DNA of 64,000 bases from QHXM01 sp032160705 (GCA_032160705.1 JAVHVE010000060.1:62001-126000); one strand, 5' to 3'; positions 44,310 through 52,966 are shown, numbered from the stretch's first letter. Made by a program: numbers and translations. The notes: generated by a model from the letters alone, not told the origin.

Positions 44310-45134
44310 ATGGAGAAGATTGACCGCCTCGGGTGGGCGGCAGGCATCTCTTTTACCATTCACGGCGTGCGGGTCGGAGTTCGTGTTAATAACCCTGAAA
44401 CCTTGAAGCTCGTTGAGGACTACTTGCCCCCTGGATGGAAACCTTCATCCTCGCCCGTCGTCGAGCGTTTGTATTCGCTGATCGCGGGCGGAAATGGTGA
44501 AGCGCAGCGCGGCGTGCGCCGCTTCAATCTGCTCTACAGCGACTTGGGCAGGATCGTCCGCACAAGGAATCTGGAAGAAGCGTTGGAGCTGTTTGAGTCA
44601 GACCTGCAACTGCACGTGGCCACCGAAGCGCGGCGCAGAGTGTTCGTCCACGCGGGCGTCGTCGGCTGGAAAGGTGAGGCCATTCTTGTACCGGGACGCA
44701 GCTACAGCGGCAAGACCACGCTCGTTGCCGAGTTGGTCAAAGCCGGAGCGACTTACTATTCGGATGAGTATGCGGTGCTGGACGCGCGAGGCCGCGTGCA
44801 TCCCTTTGCGAGGCCGTTACAGATCAGGGAAGGCGAGACCGGGAAACAAAAGCGATATTCGATTGAGACGCTGGGCGGGCGTGCAGGAGTCAAGCCTTTG
44901 CCTGTGAAGCTGGTCGTGATGAGCCGGTACAAGGCGGGCGCAAAGTGGCGACCGCGACAATTGTCAGCCGGGCAAGGTGTGCTGGAGATGCTCGCTCAAA
45001 CGGTATCGGCCCGCACCCGGCCTGAAAAGGCCTTTGCCGCGCTCAGGCAGGTGGTCAGGCAGGCGTCAATTCTGAAGAGCGTTCGGGGCGAAGCCCAGGA
45101 GATGGTAGACTCCCTTTTGAGATACCCGGACTAA
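44310..45134 (+). CDS. HPr-kinase-like P-loop protein (RiPP-cassette type)
   Basis: The P-loop ILVPGRSYSGKTTLVAELV (about residues 127-145) and the following YYSDEYAVLDARGRVHPF match the serine-kinase C-terminal domain of HprK, but the N-terminal HprK domain and regulatory loops are absent. Stand-alone HprK-like proteins of this size occur beside PqqD and nucleotidyltransferase genes in lasso-peptide and related peptide cassettes, where some phosphorylate the precursor. Here it leads such a trio. The start ATG is at 44310 with weak ribosome-binding signal; the substrate is unknown. Confidence 0.82.
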   Translation: MEKIDRLGWAAGISFTIHGVRVGVRVNNPETLKLVEDYLPPGWKPSSSPVVERLYSLIAGGNGEAQRGVRRFNLLYSDLGRIVRTRNLEEALELFESDLQLHVATEARRRVFVHAGVVGWKGEAILVPGRSYSGKTTLVAELVKAGATYYSDEYAVLDARGRVHPFARPLQIREGETGKQKRYSIETLGGRAGVKPLPVKLVVMSRYKAGAKWRPRQLSAGQGVLEMLAQTVSARTRPEKAFAALRQVVRQASILKSVRGEAQEMVDSLLRYPD

Positions 45135-45209
45135 CCTGTAGCTGAAAACCGCACGCGCCACAATTCGACAGCCGTCAAGGCGGACAATCCACGATTCATG
45201 GAAAAGCTG

Positions 45210-45237
45210 TTGACTTGCCGCCGGATTCTGTTATTTT
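45210..45237 (+). promoter_or_regulatory. Candidate promoter before the PqqD gene
   Basis: TTGACT (45210-45215) and TATTTT (45232-45237) with a 16-bp spacer lie in the 193-bp gap between the HprK-like and PqqD genes. The -35 is good, the spacer short. Confidence 0.3.
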
Positions 45238-45327
45238 CCAGTCACGATGATTTGATGCGGTCATTCAATCAACCCGTCTTTCCGGTGGAACTGCCTCGCT
45301 GTAGAAACTTTGGCCCAGGAGATTTCG

Positions 45328-45819
45328 ATGAGAGCAGGAGATACCCAAGCGTTACCCCTAGCCCGCAGAGATCAGTTAGTTGTTCAGGAACTGCCTGATG
45401 AGCTGCTGGTCTATGACTTAGATCGGCACAAGGCGCATTGTCTCAATCAAGCCTCTGCTATCGTTTGGAAGCATTGCGATGGAAAGACGACGATGGCAGA
45501 GATGACGCGATTGCTTGAGAGAGAGCTTGGCACATCAGTTGACGATGATGTTGTCTGGCTGGCGTTAAGTCAACTGCGTAGATTTCATCTGCTGGAAGAA
45601 AGCAAAATGGTTGGGATGATGAAGGTCTCGCGGCGGGATTTGGTGCAGAAATATTTGCCTGCCGCGTTGATTTTACCTGTCATTCTATCCATCCCTGCGC
45701 CAATTGCGGCTCAAGCAGGAAGCGTGCCTTGTGGGACTGCCGGGGCATCTTGTAGCAATCCGGGCGATCCTCCGTGCTGCCCAGGTTTCGGCTGCGACGG
45801 AATATGTTTTCCGCGATAG
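45328..45819 (+). CDS. PqqD-domain protein with twin-Arg-like segment and six-Cys knot-like tail
   Basis: AGGAG (45317-45321) sets the start at ATG 45328, giving 163 residues. Residues 11-92 form a PqqD/RRE domain (LVVQELPDELLVYDLDRHKA, then CLNQASAIVWKHCDGKTT), a fold that usually binds precursor peptides. Residues 99-130 read KVSRRDLVQKYL then a hydrophobic helix ending PIAAQA, resembling a Tat-type signal placed internally. The C-terminal 30 residues have cysteines at 135, 142, 150, 151, 156 and 160, spacing C-x6-C-x7-CC-x4-C-x3-C, the pattern of cystine-knot miniproteins. Processing to release a secreted disulfide peptide is an inference. Confidence 0.85.
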   Translation: MRAGDTQALPLARRDQLVVQELPDELLVYDLDRHKAHCLNQASAIVWKHCDGKTTMAEMTRLLERELGTSVDDDVVWLALSQLRRFHLLEESKMVGMMKVSRRDLVQKYLPAALILPVILSIPAPIAAQAGSVPCGTAGASCSNPGDPPCCPGFGCDGICFPR

Positions 45820-45977
45820 CCGCCGTGATTCGACAAAATATTATCGTAGCTCCCTCAGACATTAAGCCTGGCCACTTCTGGTTTACGCTGCTCCGGCATC
45901 CACGACCGAGACCCGTTCAAGCGAGCGCGGTCATAAGATTGCTCTTCAAGTTGCCCGTGAAGATGATCTGACCCATC

Positions 45978-47045
45978 ATGCCTGAAGCATTCATTAACTC
46001 ACCCGGTCGCATGGTGGCGGCGATACTCACAGGCTCCTGGCGTCCGTCTCCTCCGGCGTTCGAGCATTCCGCTGCGGAACTGGAAGAGAGCGTGCCGCTG
46101 CTTCAAAGGTCAGGAGCAGCGGCACTTAGTTGGTGGCGGGTTCAATATTCCAACTTGCGAGATGTTCCGGCAGCACAGGAACTTCACCAGGCATATCGCC
46201 TGAACACTCTCCACGCTATCCTTAATCAAGAAACAATCAAACAGGTCATCGCACTACTGCGCCCAGTTGGAATCGAGCCGATCCTGGTTAAGGGCTGGGC
46301 TGTCGCACAGCTTTACCCGGAGCAGGGTCTGCGCCCTTACGGAGACATCGACCTCTGTGTCCCTCCCGAACAATTCGCAGATGCCGAAACTGCGCTGAAG
46401 AATCTACCGGACAAGCAATACGAGGTGGACTTGCACTGTGGCTTCGAGAAGTTCGGTGACAGAAGCGTAGATGAAATTTACGCGCGCTCGCAGGTGGTGC
46501 GACTTGGAGAGTCAAACGTGCGCGTGCTTTGTGCAGAAGACCATCTTCGCGTCCTCTGTATACACATGCTGCGCGAAGGCGCGTGGCGTCCGTTGTGGCT
46601 CTGCGACGTTGCGGCGGCAGTGGAATCTCTGCCCGCAAACTTCGACTGGGATTGTTGCATGGGCAAAAACAGGCGATGGTCGAATTGGATTACCTGCGCG
46701 CTCAGGCTCGCCCACCAACTGCTCGACGCAAATATCAAAAACACCCCGGCGGCTGAAAAGACCAACCCTCTTCCTCAATGGCTCATCCCGACGCTCTTGA
46801 AAGAGTGGGGCTCATTGCAGCCTTCGATGGTTCGCAGACACCATGCGCCGATGGCCAGCTATCTGCATCACCCGTCCGGCTTCCTGGCAGGATTTCGCCA
46901 TCGCTGGCCTAACCCGATTGAAGCGACCATCGCGGCGAGAGGCACATTTAACGAGTTGCCAAGATTGCCATATCAGATCGGCTGCTACTTCGCGCACGGT
47001 GCAAAGTTCGCAGCACGACTGCCAAAGCTGCTCCGCGAGCAATAA
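45978..47045 (+). CDS. Nucleotidyltransferase family protein (NTP_transf_5-like)
   Basis: The core ILVKGWAVAQLYPEQGLRPY followed by GDIDLCVPPEQFADAE is the metal- and nucleotide-binding motif of the nucleotidyltransferase family seen in lasso-peptide and other peptide cassettes. DLHCGFEKFGDRS and HLRVLCIHMLREGAWRPLWLCDV are also family-like. Two Asp residues (GDIDL) would bind metal. It follows the PqqD gene by 158 bp on the same strand and completes an HprK-PqqD-nucleotidyltransferase set. No B2 protease or lasso cyclase is nearby. The target is unknown. Confidence 0.83.
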   Translation: MPEAFINSPGRMVAAILTGSWRPSPPAFEHSAAELEESVPLLQRSGAAALSWWRVQYSNLRDVPAAQELHQAYRLNTLHAILNQETIKQVIALLRPVGIEPILVKGWAVAQLYPEQGLRPYGDIDLCVPPEQFADAETALKNLPDKQYEVDLHCGFEKFGDRSVDEIYARSQVVRLGESNVRVLCAEDHLRVLCIHMLREGAWRPLWLCDVAAAVESLPANFDWDCCMGKNRRWSNWITCALRLAHQLLDANIKNTPAAEKTNPLPQWLIPTLLKEWGSLQPSMVRRHHAPMASYLHHPSGFLAGFRHRWPNPIEATIAARGTFNELPRLPYQIGCYFAHGAKFAARLPKLLREQ

Positions 47046-47067
47046 CTCTAGCGCGCGGAACTTTCGT

Positions 47068-47772
47068 TTATTCTCCCAGGTATGCTTCTTTGATGCGGGG
47101 GTCAGCGGCGAGTTCCTGGGATGGGCCTTCCATCACAATCTTGCCGGTTTCGAGAACGTAGGCGCGGTCGGAATGCTTGAGCGCGGCGTGCGCGTTCTGT
47201 TCAACGAGCAGGATGGTCGTCCCCTTGCTGCGGATTTCTTCGATGGCTTCAAAGATGGTGTGGACGACAAGCGGAGCTAAGCCGAGCGAAGGTTCATCCA
47301 GCAGGAGCAGGCGCGGGCGCGACATCAGCGCGCGGCTCATCGCCAGCATCTGCTGTTCGCCGCCCGAAAGCGTCCCGGCTTTCTGCGACTCGCGCTCCTT
47401 GAGACGCGGAAACATCTTGAAAGCGTACTCCATGTCTTCCGCGATCTCCGCCCGGTTCTTCTTCAGGTAAGCTCCCATCTGCAAATTCTCGCGCACCGAA
47501 AGATTGGCAAACACGCCCCGACCCTCGGGCGACATCGAGATGCCGCGCGCCACGAGCTGGTGTGTGGGACGTCCATGAATCTCGTCGCCCTCAAAGAGAA
47601 TACGCCCCTCGCGCGGCTCAAGCAGTCCCGTGATAGTGCGCAGCGTCGTCGTCTTCCCTGCGCCGTTCGCGCCGATCAAAGTCACGACCTCGCCCTGCTC
47701 AACGTGCATCGAGATACCCGTCAACGCCTCGATAGCGCCGTAGTTCACTGAAATGTTTTCGATGGTTAACAT
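47068..47772 (-). CDS. livF: Branched-chain amino acid ABC transporter ATPase
   Basis: This is the smaller ATPase of a Liv-type importer. Walker A GANGAGKTT, signature LSGGEQQMLAMSRALMSRP and Walker B LLLLDEPSLGLAP are complete in 234 residues. MHVEQGEVVTLIGANG and GRPTHQLVARGISMSPEGRG are LivF features. It is last in the leftward livKHMGF run. The ATG has no Shine-Dalgarno sequence; a heptad hairpin starts 2 bp upstream. Confidence 0.93.
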   Translation of the reverse strand: MLTIENISVNYGAIEALTGISMHVEQGEVVTLIGANGAGKTTTLRTITGLLEPREGRILFEGDEIHGRPTHQLVARGISMSPEGRGVFANLSVRENLQMGAYLKKNRAEIAEDMEYAFKMFPRLKERESQKAGTLSGGEQQMLAMSRALMSRPRLLLLDEPSLGLAPLVVHTIFEAIEEIRSKGTTILLVEQNAHAALKHSDRAYVLETGKIVMEGPSQELAADPRIKEAYLGE

Positions 47773-47773
47773 A

Positions 47774-47858
47774 AGTCAGTTTTCAGTTTTTAGTTTTCAG
47801 TTTTCAGTACAAGCAACACGGTCTTTGCTGAAAACTGAAAACCGAAAACTGAAAACTA
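47774..47858. repeat. Heptad hairpin element (word TTTTCAG)
   Basis: Left-arm 7-mers GTTTTCA, GTTTTTA, GTTTTCA, GTTTTCA face inverted copies on the right. The loop matches that of the 26.0-kb element in reverse. It joins livG (its stop lies in the right arm) to livF. Confidence 0.85.
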
Positions 47859-48719
47859 ATCTCCTAAATACGCTTCGATCACCTTCGGATCGTTTCTGAT
47901 CTCTTCGGGCAGGCCAAGCGCGATGGATTTGCCGTAGTCCACGACCTGGATGCGCTCGCAGATGCCCATGACGACTTTCATGTTGTGTTCGACGAGCAGG
48001 ATGGTCAATCGGAAGCGGTCGCGGATCAGCCGGATCAGCTCAATCAAATCCTCCTGCTCCGAAGGATTCATGCCCGCCGCAGGCTCGTCCAGGAGCAACA
48101 GCTTGGGTCGGGTGGCGAGAGCGCGCACAATCTCCAGCCTTCTTTGATTGCCGTAGGGCAGACTCGTCCCACCTTCATTCTGAAAACGTTCAAGACCGAA
48201 GATTTTCAGCAGCTCCATGCAGAAGTCTTTATGCTCCTGTTCGTCGCGCGAGAAGCGCGGTGTGCGAAAGATGGCGTCGGCGAGCGTCTGCCGGGCGTGG
48301 ATGTGGCAGGCCGTCATCACATTTTCCAGAACCGACATGCCGGGAAAGAGCCGTATGTTCTGAAACGTGCGCGAGACACCGCGCCGCGCGATCTGGTGTG
48401 GGCGCAACCCGTCAATGCGCTTGCCCTGAAAATAGATTTCGCCCTCGGTCGGTTCGTAAACTCCCGTCAACAAGTTAAAGATCGTCGTCTTGCCTGCGCC
48501 GTTCGGCCCGATCAGGCCGTAGATTTCTCCTTCGCGCACACTCATGTCGAGCGTGTTGACAGCGACGAGGCCGCCGAAACGGATTGTGCATTTATCAGTG
48601 CGTAAAGTCGCGCCGCTTCCATCAACCGGTACTTGCGAGCGCGCCGTGCGCGCGGCTTCCGTGATGATAGAATCTTCTTTGGTCGCCTTAACGGCATCTT
48701 GTTCCGGTGCGCCGCTCAT
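47856..48719 (-). CDS. livG: Branched-chain amino acid ABC transporter ATPase
   Basis: The larger ATPase has Walker A GPNGAGKTT, signature LPYGNQRRLEIVRALATRP and Walker B LLLLDEPAAGMNPSE, with TFQNIRLFPGMSVLENVM typical of LivG. The first 40 residues are an extra polar extension (QDAVKATKEDSIITEAAR) not needed for the fold. It overlaps livM by 4 bp, so the two are translationally coupled. Confidence 0.93.
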   Translation of the reverse strand: MSGAPEQDAVKATKEDSIITEAARTARSQVPVDGSGATLRTDKCTIRFGGLVAVNTLDMSVREGEIYGLIGPNGAGKTTIFNLLTGVYEPTEGEIYFQGKRIDGLRPHQIARRGVSRTFQNIRLFPGMSVLENVMTACHIHARQTLADAIFRTPRFSRDEQEHKDFCMELLKIFGLERFQNEGGTSLPYGNQRRLEIVRALATRPKLLLLDEPAAGMNPSEQEDLIELIRLIRDRFRLTILLVEHNMKVVMGICERIQVVDYGKSIALGLPEEIRNDPKVIEAYLGD

Positions 48720-50083
48720 CTGTTCTCAACCTCTTTCGCCCGGTCTGCGGTCGGATCATCGCGCTCTGCAATTGGAACGCCTTTCGATGTTCCGACAGCT
48801 TCATCGCCTTCCGGTCGCCGCTGCGCTCGCTTGAGCCAGTTAAAGCCGAACTCACGCCCGCCAAGCACGCCCTGCGGTCGTGTCAGCATCAAGCCGATCA
48901 ATAGTAATGAATAAATTACCAGCCGGTAGTTCGAGATGTCGCCAATCACACTTTGCAGCCGAATATCAATTGACAGCAGATTAATCAGGATGAGGCGCGC
49001 GATTGCAAAAAGCACAGCATAGGCCGCGACAACGAATGCATAGTATCCCAGCCCGGTGCGCAGGGATTGAGGCAAGCGGTTGCGACCAATTGCTCGCAGA
49101 ATCGGCACCATGATTGGTATCAGCGCAAGAAGAATAACGATTTCGTAAGGGTATGTCCGCAGGAATTCAGGAAGAATCGTAATCACCACTGCGCCCAGCA
49201 CAGAGCCTGTGATTGAGCCCATGCCGCCGAGCACGATCATGATGATGATCTCGAACGAGCGGACGAAGGTAAAATCATTGGGATGCGGCAGTCGCCAGTG
49301 GCCGTAGAGAGCGCCCGCGACTCCGGCGAAAGCGGCGCTGATAACAAACGCGGTCACCTTGTAGCGCGTCGTGTTGACACCCATCGCCTGCGCCGCCAGT
49401 TCATCTTCACGAATCGAGATGAGCACGCGCCCTGTGTCCGATTTGACGATGTTATAGATGACGACGATGGTGATGACGGCGAAGACGCCGATCCACATGA
49501 AGTTTGTGTAAGCCGGAATCGTCAAGCGCCCCATAGCCGGGTCAACACACGTGGCTCCCGTCACGGGATCAACACAGCCGCGAAACCCTGTAGCCGCGCC
49601 CACCTTGTTAATGTTGACGATGATAATCCGAATTATCTCGGCGAAGCCGAGCGTGGCGATGGCCAGATAATCTCCGCGCAGGCGCAAGGTCGGGATGCCG
49701 ACGACCAATCCGGCGACAGCCGCCGCCAGCGCGCCCATCAGGATAACGAAAGTGAAGATGATCGCCGCTGCCGCCTGAGCGCCGAGCATTCCGGCAAGCT
49801 GCTGCTCCCACCCTTGCGTGAAATAAACGGTCAGGTAAGCGGACGAGTACGCGCCAATGGCCATGAAGCCGATGTGCCCGATGGAGAATTGTCCGGTGAA
49901 GCCGTTAATCAGGTTGAGCGAGACGGCGAGGATGATATTGATGCCCACCATCTTCCAGATATCAACCTGGTAGAGATCAATCCCAAAGCCGAAGAAACCC
50001 TTCTTGCTCATCGCCATGTTGATGGCCAGCAGCACGAGAGCGATGACGACAGCGCCCAGAAGTCGTTTGAGAAATCTTGGCAT
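48716..50083 (-). CDS. livM: Branched-chain amino acid ABC permease
   Basis: About ten membrane helices; SLNLINGFTGQFSIGHIGFM and ATLGFAEIIRIIIVNINKVG and GVAGALYGHW are LivM landmarks. At 455 residues it is longer than average because of a C-terminal pair of helices and a charged tail (QGVLGGREFGFNWLKRAQRR). It overlaps livG; its ATG is preceded by a hairpin 6 bp upstream and no Shine-Dalgarno sequence. Confidence 0.92.
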   Translation of the reverse strand: MPRFLKRLLGAVVIALVLLAINMAMSKKGFFGFGIDLYQVDIWKMVGINIILAVSLNLINGFTGQFSIGHIGFMAIGAYSSAYLTVYFTQGWEQQLAGMLGAQAAAAIIFTFVILMGALAAAVAGLVVGIPTLRLRGDYLAIATLGFAEIIRIIIVNINKVGAATGFRGCVDPVTGATCVDPAMGRLTIPAYTNFMWIGVFAVITIVVIYNIVKSDTGRVLISIREDELAAQAMGVNTTRYKVTAFVISAAFAGVAGALYGHWRLPHPNDFTFVRSFEIIIMIVLGGMGSITGSVLGAVVITILPEFLRTYPYEIVILLALIPIMVPILRAIGRNRLPQSLRTGLGYYAFVVAAYAVLFAIARLILINLLSIDIRLQSVIGDISNYRLVIYSLLLIGLMLTRPQGVLGGREFGFNWLKRAQRRPEGDEAVGTSKGVPIAERDDPTADRAKEVENR

Positions 50084-50089
50084 AGGTTA

Positions 50090-50161
50090 AGGGATGAGGG
50101 CGGAGGGATGAGGGATGAAAGAGAGATGTTTTTCATCCCTCATCCCTCCGCCCTCATCCCT
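50090..50161. repeat. Heptad hairpin with perfect 31-bp arms (word AGGGATG)
   Basis: Bases 50090-50120 and 50131-50161 are perfectly complementary over 31 bp, with words AGGGATG, AGGGCGG, AGGGATG, AGGGATG. The loop is 10 nt (GAGAGATGTT). It fills the livH to livM junction. Confidence 0.88.
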
Positions 50162-50165
50162 GCTC

Positions 50166-51080
50166 TTAAACTTTCTCCTGCACGGTCGAGCCTAAGAGTC
50201 CCGACGGGCGAAGTAGTAGAACGAGAATGAGAATGGCGAACGCGACGGCGTCGCGATACGTCGAGGCGATGCCGATGTTCGCGCCGTAGCCGACGACCAT
50301 TGTTTCGGCCACACCGATCAGAAGCCCGCCCAACACGGCTCCGGGAATGTTGCCGATGCCGCCGAGAACGGCGGCGACGAAAGCCTTGAGCCCCGTGGTG
50401 ATTCCCATCAAAGGATCAATCGTCGGGCTATACTGCGCGGTCAGCACACCGGCGGCAGCAGCCAGCGCCGACCCCAGCGCAAAGGTGAAGGTGATGATGG
50501 CGTTTGTGTTGATGCCCATCAGCTTCGCCGAGTTGAGATTGAACGAGACGGCGCGCATGGCCGTGCCGACCTTCGTCTTGAAAATAATCCACTGCAAGAG
50601 CACCATCAATGCGATTGAGACGACGAAGATCAGGATTTGCGACTTAGAGATCGCAGCGTTGCCGAAAAGATGGTAGGCGTCGTCTTGCAGAAGCTGCGGG
50701 AAGCCGCGCCCCTGCCCGCCGAATTTGGCGACGAAAAGGTTTTCGATGAGCAATGAGACACCGATAGCCGTAATCAGCGTCGTCATGCGCGAGTATTTTC
50801 TGACAGGCCGGTAGGCGAAGCGCTCTATTGCCATGCCGACGAGCGCGGCGACGATCATCGAGCCGAGGAGCACCACGAGCAAGCCCCCCCAGGATGGCCC
50901 GGCTAAACCCAGACTGTTCGCAATGAAGTAACCGGCGAACGCCCCGACCATGTAGATGTCGCCGTGCGCGAAGTTAATCAGGCGCAAGATGCCATACACC
51001 ATCGTATAGCCGAGCGCGATGAGCGCGTAGATGGCTCCGATGTTGAGGCCGTTGATGAGCTGCTGGACGAAAGTATCCAT
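50166..51080 (-). CDS. livH: Branched-chain amino acid ABC permease
   Basis: This 304-residue membrane protein carries LINGLNIGAIYALIALGYTM, VYGILRLINFAHGDIYMVGA and KAFVAAVLGGIGNIPGAVLGG, diagnostic for LivH. It pairs with LivM to form the translocation pathway. It is second in the operon, after the binding protein. No Shine-Dalgarno sequence is visible; a heptad hairpin begins 8 bp upstream of the ATG. Confidence 0.94.
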   Translation of the reverse strand: MDTFVQQLINGLNIGAIYALIALGYTMVYGILRLINFAHGDIYMVGAFAGYFIANSLGLAGPSWGGLLVVLLGSMIVAALVGMAIERFAYRPVRKYSRMTTLITAIGVSLLIENLFVAKFGGQGRGFPQLLQDDAYHLFGNAAISKSQILIFVVSIALMVLLQWIIFKTKVGTAMRAVSFNLNSAKLMGINTNAIITFTFALGSALAAAAGVLTAQYSPTIDPLMGITTGLKAFVAAVLGGIGNIPGAVLGGLLIGVAETMVVGYGANIGIASTYRDAVAFAILILVLLLRPSGLLGSTVQEKV

Positions 51081-51087
51081 CTGGGTA

Positions 51088-51195
51088 ATTTTTGATTTTT
51101 GATTTGCGATTTTTGATTGGAAGAGGGCTAAAGAATATTTGAACTAAGTCCTTAGTCCTGATCCAATCAAAAATCTAAAATCGCAAATCAAAAAT
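51088..51195. repeat. Heptad hairpin element (word TTTTTGA)
   Basis: Left-arm 7-mers TTTTTGA, TTTTTGA, TTTGCGA, TTTTTGA, TTGGA face an inverted TTTTTGA, TTTGCGA, TTTTAGA, TTTTTGA, TTGGA. The loop is unusually long (about 40 nt). It lies between the binding-protein gene and livH. Confidence 0.82.
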
Positions 51196-51209
51196 GCCTT
51201 TGGTTTCGG

Positions 51210-52565
51210 CTACCTGTTCATATTAGTTGCACCGGCATTGGTGTTGCTGCGCGATGTATTTCCGCCAGACGTATTTCCACCGGACCTGTTTCCGCCGGAG
51301 GTGTTTCCGCCCGATGTATTCGCGGCAGGCGAACTATTGGCGGAGGGTGCCGCGTTCGTATTACCCGGTGACATCGAAGCCGCCGGTGACGGGCTCGTCG
51401 CCGGGGCAGCACTATCAGGCTGAATGGTCTCTTTATAAACAAACCGCTTGTCGCGCAGCTCTAGCACGACGGCAGGCTTGACGGCGTTGCGGTCGGTATC
51501 GAGGGTGATGACGCCGGTGATGCCTTTGAAGTCCTTGGTCTGAGCAATCGCATCGCGCAGCGCGGCGCATTCCGTCCCGTTCGCACGCTTGATCGAATCG
51601 GCCAAGACCATCATCGCATCGTAAGCGAGCGCGGCCAGTGCGTCCGGCGCGACGCCGTTGTATTTCGCTTTGTACCTCTTGACGAAATCCTGAATCACGG
51701 GCGAAGGATCGTCAACCGAGTAATGATTTGAGATGAAGGAGCCGTTCAAAGATTCGCCGCCCAAATCCCAGAGTTGTGGCGAGTCCCAGCCGTCGCCGCC
51801 CAGCAGCGGGGCTTTGATGCCGAGCTGTTTGGTCTGCTTGGCGATAACGCCGACCTCCTGATAATAGCCGGGCACGTAGATGACATCCGGGTTGGCCGAG
51901 CGAATCTGCGTCAACTGCCCTGTGAAGTCGCGGTCACGTTGGGCGTAGGCCTGTTCGGCTACGATTTCGCCGCCGAGCTTGGTGAAGGCTTGTTTGAAGA
52001 ACTGGATGAGTCCCTTGCTGTAATCAGAGTTGGAATCGAAGAGAATGGCAGCGCGCTTGGCTTTCAAAGTGTTGGACGCGAACTTCGCCATCACTTCGCC
52101 CTGGAACGGGTCAATGAAGCAGACGCGGAAGATGTAGTCGCCAATCTGCGTCACCTTCGGGTTGGTCGAAGAAGGCGAGATCATCGGCACTTTGGCTTCC
52201 TGCGCGTTGGGCGCGGCGGCAATACTGTTGGACGAAGCGACCTCGCCGATGAGAGCGCGCACCTGATCCTGATTGATGAGCTTCGCCACGACGGTCGCGG
52301 CTTTGCCCGGCTCTCCCTGATCGTCTTCGAGAATCAGTTGAACCTGGCGACCGTTGATGCCGCCTGCCGCGTTGATCTCGTCGGCGGCCATCTGCGAGCC
52401 GTTGCGAGTTGACTGGCCGAAGCTGGAGGTCTGCCCCGTCAGGTCGCCGTACACACCGACCTTGATTGTGCCACCCGGGTCGGCGCAATTCCCGCCTCGC
52501 TTCGTGCAGCTCATAGATGCGAACAGGGCGGCGATCAATCCAAGAGCGATTAAAGTGCGTCTCAT
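51210..52565 (-). CDS. livK: Branched-chain amino acid-binding lipoprotein with Asn/Ser/Gly tail
   Basis: The signal peptide ends in a lipobox (LFASMSC), so a membrane-anchored lipoprotein is expected. The type-1 periplasmic binding fold is clear: VGVYGDLTGQTSSFGQSTRN, MAADEINAAGGINGRQVQLI, MISPSSTNPKVTQIGDYIFR and FVKRYKAKYNGVAPDALAAL. The last 60 residues are low-complexity, first Pro/Ala/Ser then N-T-S-G-G units. GAGGT precedes the ATG. It heads the liv operon. Confidence 0.93.
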   Translation of the reverse strand: MRRTLIALGLIAALFASMSCTKRGGNCADPGGTIKVGVYGDLTGQTSSFGQSTRNGSQMAADEINAAGGINGRQVQLILEDDQGEPGKAATVVAKLINQDQVRALIGEVASSNSIAAAPNAQEAKVPMISPSSTNPKVTQIGDYIFRVCFIDPFQGEVMAKFASNTLKAKRAAILFDSNSDYSKGLIQFFKQAFTKLGGEIVAEQAYAQRDRDFTGQLTQIRSANPDVIYVPGYYQEVGVIAKQTKQLGIKAPLLGGDGWDSPQLWDLGGESLNGSFISNHYSVDDPSPVIQDFVKRYKAKYNGVAPDALAALAYDAMMVLADSIKRANGTECAALRDAIAQTKDFKGITGVITLDTDRNAVKPAVVLELRDKRFVYKETIQPDSAAPATSPSPAASMSPGNTNAAPSANSSPAANTSGGNTSGGNRSGGNTSGGNTSRSNTNAGATNMNR

Positions 52566-52966
52566 ATTTTACCTCGTTGAAGCATAGTTTCGATGAAACT
52601 CTGAATGGAAGATTGAAGCAGCTCGATCAGTTACGCGAAAAGAGCATCCGGCCTCACTGCTCGACGAGCAAGCCTATCCCCCTGAGTGGGCGCGCGCACG
52701 CGTCCCTAGTTAAAGCACGGGCGCTGAGGCCCTTTTGTTCCTTAGGCTATGGCCAGCATAATAGCGGCGAGTCGGGCGTAGAAGCAAATTTTCGCCGGGC
52801 GCTTTTGTTGTCGAACGAGGCGCATTATACCCATTTGCCGCCGTGTGTCGAGCGATAATCTCGCATCGCCCGGCGCGAGCCGCCAAACTTTTGCGCCTTT
52901 CTTTCCCGCACCTGTATAGTGCGGCTCAGGTTTTTCCATCATGTGCGCGAGGCGGTTGGGGCAAAG
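52566..52966. other. Intergenic region between livK and the decarboxylase
   Basis: This 401-bp spacer separates divergent genes. Apart from the promoter at 52891-52920 I see no small gene, RNA or repeat in it; overlapping frames lack coding character. Confidence 0.4.
52891..52920 (+). promoter_or_regulatory. Promoter of the PLP decarboxylase gene
   Basis: TTGCGC (52891-52896) and TATAGT (52915-52920) spaced by 18 bp lie about 46 bp upstream of the chosen start codon. Confidence 0.45.

Noticed and set aside
44310..47045. Complete lasso-peptide biosynthetic cluster
   Set aside because: The accessory genes fit, but no lasso cyclase, B2 protease or classical precursor is present within the window.
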